Assembly (NCBI GenBank): GCA_959606905.1
Contig: CAUHML010000207.1
Location: 1-5,252 of the forward strand
Length of the DNA: 5,252 nt
Direction: 5' to 3'
Source of the DNA: an uncultured Bacteroides sp.
GTDB lineage: Bacteria; Bacteroidota; Bacteroidia; Bacteroidales; Bacteroidaceae
Shown one piece after another: positions 1 to 5,252 of the stretch. A program made the translations under genes and the position numbers. Each line of letters opens with the position of its first letter. Within the stretch, counting starts at the first letter, position 1. The notes beneath the pieces are model-generated. The model was not told the DNA's origin. It did no database searches and worked only from the letters and a program-made list of their open reading frames with translations.

Positions 1-14
1 AAGATACGACGATC

Positions 15-1754
15 ATGAAAGCAAAATACGCCTTAATAGCTTTACTGGCAATCACTTTTTGGGGTTGTGATGATAACACTGCCGGACTGGGATTGGGAAT
101 GTTTCCGGGAAGCGACCAGAATATCAATGGAAAGCTATCTACCTTTGATGTGACTACAGAATCCGTTCATGCCGGTAAGATATATGCAATGACTAATGTG
201 GGGTATGTAGGTAAGTTCACTGATGAAACATTCGGAACTTATCAGGCAGGTTTCTTAGCAGAACTCAACTGTCCGTCAGGAATGACATTCCCTGGAGTAT
301 ACAATGGTACTGCTCTTAACGATAAAAAGAAAGCTACCAATATAATGGTAGACGAAGCTGGGCTTGGAGACGACGCTATTGGAATATACAATACAGATAA
401 TATAAATGATCCAAAAAGAAAACTCATAGGCAACATTCATACTATTGAGCTTTATTTGTGGTATAGCAGTTACTTTGGAGACTCATTAACAGCTTGCCGT
501 TTAAGTGTCTATGCATTAAATGAAAATTTAGATACAAAGAACGCCTATTATACAGATATTACTCCAGAGGATTATTACGATGCAAATACTGATAACAGTC
601 TATTAGGAACGAAAGCTTATACAGCTGTTGATCTTTCAGTAAAAGACTCCATTCGTAAACTTAGTACATATGTTCCCAGCGTACACGTTTCTTTCAGAGA
701 TAAAGCTGCTAAAGAAATTGGAAAAGAAATTATTAAAAGAGCCAACGAGTTAGGTGTCAATTTTGACAATAAGGAGTTTAGAAAGATTTTTAAGGGAATT
801 TATGTAAAGAGTGATTACGGCGATGGTACTGTGCTTTACATAGACCAAGCTCAAATGAACGTAGTATATAAATGCTATGCAGTTGATACACTTACAGGTG
901 TTAAACTGGAAAAGAAAGTAGTAAAAGAAGGAGAGTCTAAAGACTCTACTTATTATGGATATCGTACCTTTGCCACTACTCGTGAAGTAATTCAAGCTAA
1001 TCAGTTAGACAATGATAAGGATGCCATTCAAAAATGCATTAATGAGGATACGTGGACTTATTTAAAGAGTCCAGCAGGGATTTTCACTCAAATAACTCTT
1101 CCTATTAGCCAAATAGCAGATTCACTTCTTAACCAAACAGCAGAAAAGCGTCAAAGTGATATACTAAATGCTGTTAAACTAGGAATACCTATCTATAATG
1201 AAACCAGTGACAAAAAGTTTGGTATGTCGACTCCTAGCAATGTTTTATTAATACGTAAAAAGTACAAAGACAGTTTCTTTGAAAAAAACCAGCTTAGTGA
1301 TGAAATAACTTCATCTCTATTTAGACCCACCACAACTAGCTTTACTCAATACACATTCAACAATATCACTCAAATGATTAATGATTGTTTAGCAGATAGG
1401 GAAAAAGCAGAGAAAGAAATACATGAAAAGGGGTCTATAACAATCAAAATAACCGATTTAGATGGAAATAGTAAAGATGAAACCGTCAATAATATTAAAG
1501 ATTGGGAAGACTTAAGCGAATGGAACAAATTCGTACTTATCCCAGTACTTGTGACCACAGATTCTTCTTCAAGTAATAGCTACTATGGTTCCAGCAATGT
1601 TATTAGTATACAACATGATTTAAAACCTGGCTATGCACGTTTAAAAGGAGGCAAGAAAGGAACTATACAAGATGCCAAAGGTAACCCTGTATATCCAGAG
1701 TATGTGCTCAAGCTTGAAGTTGTTTCTACAAACTTTGGAACAAAATCAAAATAA
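15..1754 (+). CDS. DUF4270 family lipoprotein, probable outer-membrane-associated
   Basis: A 579-residue protein of the Bacteroidetes DUF4270 type; its molecular function is unknown. The N-terminus has Lys at 2 and 4, a hydrophobic stretch at 5-16 and Cys18, so it reads as a type II (lipoprotein) signal peptide, although Trp at -2 makes the lipobox (FWGC) atypical. Asp19-Asp20 follow the Cys; acidic residues here resemble surface-export signals of Bacteroidetes lipoproteins, which is only suggestive. The stretch GLGLGMFPGSDQ (24-35) is what made me recognise the family. The rest is mixed beta-type sequence with no transmembrane segment or catalytic motif I recognise, and a Ser/Tyr-rich patch near 524-533. 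The ATG at 15 was chosen because the signal peptide starts there; the frame is still open to the left edge and only 14 bases of leader are visible. The gene looks more A/T-rich than the operon opposite. It is alone on this strand and converges on the glycogen operon. Family call fairly sure, function unknown. Confidence 0.85.
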   Translation: MKAKYALIALLAITFWGCDDNTAGLGLGMFPGSDQNINGKLSTFDVTTESVHAGKIYAMTNVGYVGKFTDETFGTYQAGFLAELNCPSGMTFPGVYNGTALNDKKKATNIMVDEAGLGDDAIGIYNTDNINDPKRKLIGNIHTIELYLWYSSYFGDSLTACRLSVYALNENLDTKNAYYTDITPEDYYDANTDNSLLGTKAYTAVDLSVKDSIRKLSTYVPSVHVSFRDKAAKEIGKEIIKRANELGVNFDNKEFRKIFKGIYVKSDYGDGTVLYIDQAQMNVVYKCYAVDTLTGVKLEKKVVKEGESKDSTYYGYRTFATTREVIQANQLDNDKDAIQKCINEDTWTYLKSPAGIFTQITLPISQIADSLLNQTAEKRQSDILNAVKLGIPIYNETSDKKFGMSTPSNVLLIRKKYKDSFFEKNQLSDEITSSLFRPTTTSFTQYTFNNITQMINDCLADREKAEKEIHEKGSITIKITDLDGNSKDETVNNIKDWEDLSEWNKFVLIPVLVTTDSSSSNSYYGSSNVISIQHDLKPGYARLKGGKKGTIQDAKGNPVYPEYVLKLEVVSTNFGTKSK

Positions 1755-1766
1755 GAAATAGTTGAA

Positions 1767-1825
1767 ATATTATAAAGCAATAGCGCAGGTTACTCAATGT
1801 AACTTGCGCTATTGCTTTATAATAT
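1767..1825 (+). terminator. Strong intrinsic terminator after the DUF4270 gene, near-perfect 27-bp stem
   Basis: The left arm 1767-1793 pairs with 1799-1825 over 27 positions with a single G-U (1788 with 1804) and a 5-base loop (1794-1798). The core is AAAGCAATAGCGC and its complement, with A/T-rich flanks, so the 3' side ends in a T-rich run (TTTATAATATATTTA). It begins 12 bases after the stop codon. Because the A- and T-rich ends are symmetrical it could also stop transcription coming from the right, although the opposing operon has its own terminator. Confidence 0.85.
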
Positions 1826-1852
1826 ATTTATAGAGAAGTCAGATAAAATAAT

Positions 1853-1867
1853 TCCATAATAAAACCG
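1853..1867. repeat. Imperfect direct repeat, copy 1
   Basis: TCCATAATAAAACCG here matches the second copy at 2062-2077 except for one extra A in the second copy. The second copy is part of the operon's terminator (its T-tract side when read on the - strand), whereas this copy has no adjacent partner arm able to form the same stem. It could therefore be the remnant of a duplicated terminator or a chance A/T-rich match. Confidence 0.5.
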
Positions 1868-1936
1868 CTCAAACAGCAATCTTTGCTAGCGTACGTTATA
1901 GTTATAAATAAGCCTAAGATTCCTGATTAATATAGA

Positions 1937-2001
1937 AGAAATAGTGACGGTATATGCTTAGGATATTAACGGTATCGTCACCATATAGCGTCACTATTTC
2001 T
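1937..2001. other. Large imperfect hairpin in the intergenic spacer
   Basis: Bases 1937-1949 (AGAAATAGTGACG) pair perfectly with 1989-2001 over 13 bp. After one G/G mismatch (1950, 1988) the stem continues for 6 bp (1951-1956 with 1982-1987), leaving a 25-base apical region. CGTCAC occurs twice (1976-1981 and 1989-1994), so the left-arm GTGACG has two possible partners; CGGTAT is also duplicated (1948-1953, 1970-1975). There is no T-run on either side as expected of a terminator. It could be a structured small RNA, an inverted-repeat element or the relic of one; the palindrome is certain, the role is not. Confidence 0.55.
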
Positions 2002-2061
2002 ATCGGATAGCGTTATTACTATCTTACAAAAGTATATTCTCCTACAAAGATCTTAACTTAA

Positions 2062-2077
2062 TCCATAATAAAAACCG
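2062..2077. repeat. Imperfect direct repeat, copy 2 (overlaps terminator)
   Basis: TCCATAATAAAAACCG, the partner of the copy at 1853-1867, differing by one A. It includes the T-tract (on the - strand) and the first five stem bases of the GH57 terminator. Together the two copies bracket about 195 bases that include the large hairpin. Confidence 0.5.
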
Positions 2078-2105
2078 TGAGTTTGATTTTATCTCACTCA
2101 CGGTT
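2066..2105 (-). terminator. Intrinsic terminator of the glycogen operon
   Basis: Read on the - strand, AACCGTGAGT (2105-2096) pairs perfectly with ACTCACGGTT (2082-2073), a 10-bp stem with a 13-base loop, followed at once by TTTTTATTA (2074-2066), a classical T-tract. It begins 24 bases after the GH57 stop codon, so it marks the end of the operon. Confidence 0.9.
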
Positions 2106-2129
2106 CCATATAATAGATTCTTATACTTC

Positions 2130-3584
2130 TTATTTAACAGCAGCCTTTTTAGCTTTCCCCGTAGACTTCTTCGACTCGGCTGTTGCTTTCTTTACTTCAG
2201 CTTTCTTTGCAGCAGGTTTTGATTTAGTAGCAGGGGCCTCTTTCACTACCGGCTCTTTAGCATTAGTAGCCTTTTTGACCGCCGTTTTCTTTGCCGCTTC
2301 TACTTTTGCCTGTAATTTAGCCAATACCTTTTCCAATTCAGTAATCTCATCCCCCTGATTCTTAATGGTAGTCAACAAAGAATTTAGTTCTTCACTGTCT
2401 ACATCAACAGGATACAGTGCATCTACCCGTTTGATAAAGTCACCCAAAATATTCATATAGTTGGTGAAAGCATCATAAGGAGAATCATAGATACCACGGT
2501 TCAACCACATCCCATTGTTCTTCGTTGTCATAAAACGGAAGTTATTGCTGGCCTGCAAGTAATCCCAATCCTGCTTAATACGACGATCATCACATAAATG
2601 AACACGTTCGGCTACACTATACAGTTTATTGAAAGCCTCACGTTGCATAACATTACCCAGCCAACAACTAGTATCTCTTTCTTCATCTACCCATGACATC
2701 GGATAGGCAACATCAAGCTGCGACACTGATTTCAGCTTCGTTACGATTTCCGTCGGTGTAGAGAACGTGATTCCCTTAGCTTTTGCACATTCAGGCAGTG
2801 CCTTCATAAATTCAAGAATATTGGAAGATAACGGTTGAGCCATACCAAGTGCACTCAATTCCATAAAGATATTGATGACTTGTTCTTCTTGTGGCAATGC
2901 ATCGATCCAATTAATATACTTATCGGCAAACAAAGGATATTCCGCCCAATCTGAATTAGAGAAACGCAAACTGATGTCGTCAGAGAGTTTGAAATCCCGC
3001 AACAAGAGCTTAAGACTTGGAGCCTGATTACAGTGATAAACATAATGCGGGCTCTTCCATCCCAACACATGTTTAGCACCTTCCGTCAACATCCCTTTGA
3101 AGCCCATAGAAGCTACCAATCCACCAATTTCATCAGAATAAATCAGACTAGAATTGCGGAACACTTTCGGTTCTTTACCAAACATCTGTTTCATCTTATC
3201 ACGTTGACGAAGTACTTCTTCACGGAAGCAATCCTCGTTGGCCAGTGAAGACAAACCATGCGAATAAGGTTCACATAAGAACTCACAACAACCAGTTTCA
3301 TTCAACTGATGCAATAAATCAATGACTGCCGGAGCATGAATTTCCAATTGTTCCAAGGCTACTCCCGAGATAGAAAGCGCTACTTTAAAAGCCCCCCCCG
3401 AGTTTTTCGCCATCTCAATCAATGTATTGAGAGCAGGAATATACGAACGTTCAGCGACCTCATTCATACCCGTTTCGTTGGCATAATCATCATAATAATA
3501 ATGGTCATTACCAATATCGAAGAAACGATAACGTTTCAAATGGATAATTTGATGTATTTCAAAATAAAGACAGATAGTTCTCAT
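2130..3584 (-). CDS. GH57 family alpha-amylase-like protein with Lys/Ala-rich tail
   Basis: A 484-residue cytoplasmic protein (no signal peptide) whose residues 1 to about 390 follow the GH57 alpha-amylase pattern: HQ at 11-12, YRFFDIGNDH at 19-28, SISGVALEQLE at 71-81, CEFLCEPYSHGLSSL at 100-114, FRNSSLIYS at 142-150, and MLTEGAKHVLGW at 165-176 with the likely nucleophile Glu168. Active family members act on alpha-1,4-glucans by a retaining mechanism. Several usual active-site residues are changed: the block expected to read like FMDYETFGEHQ is FMELSALGMAQ (240-250), placing Glu242 where the acid/base Asp should be, and a usual Glu in the RNTELIYS block is Ser146. Activity is therefore uncertain. 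Residues 397-430 look coiled-coil; 431-484 are a tail with 18 Lys and 14 Ala. The ATG follows the GT4 stop by 17 bases, with an A-rich leader and no Shine-Dalgarno. It is the last gene of the operon. Eight G in a row cross codons 62-65. Family call sure; catalytic role unsure. Confidence 0.9.
   Translation of the reverse strand: MRTICLYFEIHQIIHLKRYRFFDIGNDHYYYDDYANETGMNEVAERSYIPALNTLIEMAKNSGGAFKVALSISGVALEQLEIHAPAVIDLLHQLNETGCCEFLCEPYSHGLSSLANEDCFREEVLRQRDKMKQMFGKEPKVFRNSSLIYSDEIGGLVASMGFKGMLTEGAKHVLGWKSPHYVYHCNQAPSLKLLLRDFKLSDDISLRFSNSDWAEYPLFADKYINWIDALPQEEQVINIFMELSALGMAQPLSSNILEFMKALPECAKAKGITFSTPTEIVTKLKSVSQLDVAYPMSWVDEERDTSCWLGNVMQREAFNKLYSVAERVHLCDDRRIKQDWDYLQASNNFRFMTTKNNGMWLNRGIYDSPYDAFTNYMNILGDFIKRVDALYPVDVDSEELNSLLTTIKNQGDEITELEKVLAKLQAKVEAAKKTAVKKATNAKEPVVKEAPATKSKPAAKKAEVKKATAESKKSTGKAKKAAVK
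3392..3399 (-). repeat. G8 homopolymer inside the GH57 coding region
   Basis: Eight consecutive G on the coding (-) strand span codons 62-65 (Ser-Gly-Gly-Ala), preceded by AAAAACTC and followed by CTTTT. A one-base slip would frameshift the protein after about 13% of its length. Synonymous codons could have broken the run. Whether it varies in length cannot be told from one sequence. Confidence 0.8.
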
Positions 3585-3601
3585 TTTTATTTATTGTTTT
3601 G

Positions 3602-4867
3602 TTATTTACCATAGTTTCTTAACACAGACTCGTAGAGAGCACGGATTCTCAAGCCGACTTTTTCCCACGTAATCCCATCTACTTCCTTCTTTCCCTCTTC
3701 TTTGAGATATTCGAAAAGAGACGGATTGGTACACAGAGAATGGATAGCGTCAGCCATCGCATGAATATCCCAATAGTCAGTTTTTATCACCTTATCAAGA
3801 ATCTCGCCACATCCAGATTGCTTAGAAATGATGGAAGGTGTTCCACACTGCATAGCTTCCAGCGGAGCGATACCGAAAGGTTCAGAGACAGACGGCATGA
3901 CAAATACATCACTGTTCTTATAAACCTCATATACCTGTCTACCTTTCATGAAGCCCGGGAAGTGGAATCGATCGGCAATACCACGTTCGGCCACCAGGTT
4001 AATCATGGCATTCAACATATCGCCCGACCCCGCCATTACAAAACGAATATTACGAGTACGCTGCAATACAAGCGCAGCAGCTTCTACAAAATATTCCGGT
4101 CCTTTCTGCATCGTAATACGTCCAAGGAAAGTGACCACCTTTTCTTTTGAGTGATCGGGACGTGGAATATCCAGCAGTTCCTGCGACAATGGATAAACAG
4201 CATTATGCATGGCAAATACCTTTCTGGGGTCCTGATGATACTCGTTAATAACAGTGCGACGAGTAAGCTCGGATACGCACATGATACAATCGGCATGATC
4301 CATACCATTCTTCTCAATCGAATAAACAGTAGGATTGACTTTGCCACGAGAACGGTCAAAATCCGTAGCATGCACATGGATGCAAAGCGGCTTTCCGCTA
4401 ACCATTTTGGCATGTACTCCGGCAGGGTAAGTCAGCCAGTCATGCGCATGAATGATATCAAACTCCTGCTGACGGGCTACTACTCCGGCAATGATCGAGA
4501 AATTATTAATTTCTTCGTGCAAGTTCCCGGGATAACCACCTGCAAATTCCATACATCCCAAATCATTCACATGCATATAAGAAAAATCAGCATAGATATG
4601 ATCGCGGAAGGAGTAATATTCTTCCGGTGTCATTTCCAACAAACGTGATTTCAAGTAGTCATAGTGGACATCACGCCACACGATGGGTACTTGATTCATA
4701 CCGATTATTTTCAAGAACTTCTCTTCTTCGCCGCTAGGTTTAGGCATACAGAAAATCGTCTCCATATCACCTTGCAGACTCAATCCTTTAGTTATTCCAT
4801 AAGAAGCAACCGCAAGACCACCATATATTTTGGGAGGGAATTCCCATCCAAACATTAAAACTTTCAT
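3602..4867 (-). CDS. GT4-type glycosyltransferase, glycogen/starch-synthase-like
   Basis: A 421-residue GT-B fold glycosyltransferase. The N-terminal half resembles the glycogen/starch synthase catalytic domain: MKVLMFGWEFPPKIYGGLA (1-19) matches the glycine-rich nucleotide-sugar loop (KxGGL-like), and FDIIHAHDW (136-144) and HVHATDFDR (164-172) are typical. The C-terminal half is a GT4 (Glycos_transf_1) domain: VVTFLGRITMQKGPEYF (244-260) with donor-contacting Arg250 and Lys255, MAGSG (278-282), and EPFGIAPLEAMQCGTPSI (329-346), the E-x7-E motif with Glu329 and Glu337. It would be a cytoplasmic retaining transferase using a nucleotide sugar. Between a debranching enzyme and a GH57 protein, a role in building or modifying alpha-glucan is likely, but donor and acceptor cannot be read from sequence. 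It lies 16 bp after the debranching gene and 17 bp before GH57. The ATG is preceded 7 bases upstream by AGGAGG, which fixes the start. Length is normal and all expected motifs are intact. Confidence 0.92.
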   Translation of the reverse strand: MKVLMFGWEFPPKIYGGLAVASYGITKGLSLQGDMETIFCMPKPSGEEEKFLKIIGMNQVPIVWRDVHYDYLKSRLLEMTPEEYYSFRDHIYADFSYMHVNDLGCMEFAGGYPGNLHEEINNFSIIAGVVARQQEFDIIHAHDWLTYPAGVHAKMVSGKPLCIHVHATDFDRSRGKVNPTVYSIEKNGMDHADCIMCVSELTRRTVINEYHQDPRKVFAMHNAVYPLSQELLDIPRPDHSKEKVVTFLGRITMQKGPEYFVEAAALVLQRTRNIRFVMAGSGDMLNAMINLVAERGIADRFHFPGFMKGRQVYEVYKNSDVFVMPSVSEPFGIAPLEAMQCGTPSIISKQSGCGEILDKVIKTDYWDIHAMADAIHSLCTNPSLFEYLKEEGKKEVDGITWEKVGLRIRALYESVLRNYGK

Positions 4868-4874
4868 CTTCGTT

Positions 4875-4880
4875 CCTCCT
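4875..4880 (-). promoter_or_regulatory. Strong Shine-Dalgarno for the GT4 gene
   Basis: On the - strand AGGAGG lies 7 bases before the GT4 ATG and is itself preceded by an A-run, only 3 bases beyond the upstream stop codon. Most Bacteroidetes genes lack such a sequence, and the downstream GH57 gene has none, so translation of the GT4 gene may be set independently of its neighbours. Confidence 0.85.
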
Positions 4881-4883
4881 TTT

Positions 4884-5252
4884 TTAATAATACTTAGACA
4901 GTAGCTTTAAGACACGCAGTATTTCTGCTACATTCATCGCAAACGATACTGCGCCACGTCCTTTGAAAGGCGGGTTCCCATCAAACAATTCGGGAATGGA
5001 ACCAACACAGTGGCTTGTCATCTCATCATCATAACTAATCAGCTGACGTTCAACGAATGACAACCCGCTCATCTTATAAATTCGAAGATAAGCTTCCAGA
5101 TAGAATCCCATCAACCAAGGCCAAGCAGTACCCTGATGATAAGCATAATCCCGTTGTATCTGCGGACCTACATAGTTCGGATTATATCCACCGCTCTTCG
5201 GACTCAACGAACGAATTCCTTTCGGAGTGAGCAGCTCTTTGGTCACAATATC
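4884..5252 (-). CDS. Glycogen debranching enzyme (amylo-alpha-1,6-glucosidase, GH133-like), C-terminal part
   Basis: Only the last 122 residues are present; the reading frame runs off the right edge, so the start lies outside. The visible part fits the C-terminal (alpha/alpha)6-barrel domain of glycogen debranching enzymes: LLTPKGIRSLSP near the edge, then YHQGTAWPWLMGFYLEA, and SIPELFDGNPPFKGRGA, where the Glu of PELFDG (codon 4989-4991) is in the position of the catalytic base in this family. The enzyme removes alpha-1,6-linked glucose at glycogen branch points in the cytoplasm. GTG at 5246 is an internal Val codon (two more in-frame codons precede it), not a start. The gene ends 16 bases before the GT4 ATG, so it is the upstream gene of the same operon. 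Bacteroides versions are usually several hundred residues long, so most of the gene is not seen here. Confidence 0.88.
   Translation of the reverse strand, partial: DIVTKELLTPKGIRSLSPKSGGYNPNYVGPQIQRDYAYHQGTAWPWLMGFYLEAYLRIYKMSGLSFVERQLISYDDEMTSHCVGSIPELFDGNPPFKGRGAVSFAMNVAEILRVLKLLSKYY

Larger units (their letters stand above)
1826..2065. other. Non-coding spacer between two convergent terminators
   Basis: About 240 bases separate the terminator of the DUF4270 gene from that of the opposing operon. I find no credible ORF in either direction and no tRNA-like or CRISPR-like pattern. The spacer holds one large imperfect hairpin, one copy of a short direct repeat, and small palindromes (GCTAGC at 1885-1890, CGTACG at 1890-1895). 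A convergent gene pair needs no such spacer, so it is either a relic or carries a small transcript; the sequence does not decide which. Confidence 0.6.

Noticed and set aside
750..995. An 81-codon - strand ORF inside the DUF4270 gene.
   Set aside because: It is antisense to a continuous coding frame, hydrophobic only because of A/T-rich Lys/Glu codons on the other strand, and has no supporting context.
2027..2034. TACTTTTG on the - strand, matching the Bacteroides -7 box TAnnTTTG, which could start a small RNA ending at the 1767-1825 hairpin.
   Set aside because: No TTTG-like -33 element lies at the usual distance, and a degenerate 8-base match in A/T-rich DNA is expected by chance.
2077..2358. 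A 93-codon + strand ORF rich in Phe, Ala and Thr.
   Set aside because: It is the antisense image of the Lys/Ala-rich GH57 tail and the terminator; its composition is explained by AAG/GCA-type codons on the other strand.
3740..4150. A 136-codon + strand ORF opposite the GT4 gene.
   Set aside because: Same reason: antisense to the conserved C-terminal GT4 domain, with no protein-like features of its own.
4151..4648. A 165-codon + strand ORF opposite the GT4 gene.
   Set aside because: It lies wholly within a gene with intact family motifs, has no recognisable domain and no start context; it is a shadow frame.
5244..5246. GTG as a start for a 120-residue protein at the right edge.
   Set aside because: The frame stays open to the window edge and the protein matches only the C-terminal part of a debranching enzyme, so this GTG is an internal Val codon.

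Overview
The window looks like a chromosomal segment from a Bacteroides-type gut Bacteroidetes. The evidence is a DUF4270-type lipoprotein, a GH57 / GT4 / glycogen-debranching cluster of the kind seen in Bacteroides, mostly A-rich leaders without Shine-Dalgarno sequences, and moderate-to-low G+C. This assignment rests on recognising protein families by eye; no database was searched.

Layout. From 15 to 1754 on the + strand lies one gene for a DUF4270 lipoprotein, followed directly by a very strong hairpin terminator (1767-1825). From 1826 to 2070 is a non-coding spacer with a second large imperfect hairpin (1937-2001), bracketed by a short imperfect direct repeat. From 2071 to the right edge everything is on the - strand and reads as one operon, in transcription order: a glycogen debranching enzyme (only its C-terminal 122 residues are inside, cut by the window edge), a GT4 glycosyltransferase with a glycogen/starch-synthase-like N-terminus, and a GH57 alpha-amylase-like protein. 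Gaps between these genes are 16 and 17 bp. The operon ends at a classical hairpin-plus-T-tract terminator (2066-2105). The operon promoter lies outside the window.

How the genes fit together. A debranching enzyme (removal of alpha-1,6 branches), a GT4 enzyme (probable alpha-glucan chain synthesis or modification) and a GH57 protein (alpha-1,4-glucan family) form a plausible cytoplasmic glycogen/polyglucan module. From general knowledge of Bacteroides genomes, a DUF4270 gene often sits beside a glycogen synthase and pantothenate genes; that flank would be left of the window and is not visible here.

The most interesting points are these. (1) The GH57 protein keeps the family backbone and the nucleophile Glu, but several active-site blocks are changed, including the block that should carry the acid/base Asp, so it may be a pseudoenzyme or have altered activity. 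(2) The same protein ends in a coiled coil plus a Lys/Ala-rich tail. (3) The GT4 gene has a strong Shine-Dalgarno, unusual for this phylum. (4) The convergent intergenic region is more structured than two terminators require. I do not see a clearly new multi-gene system.
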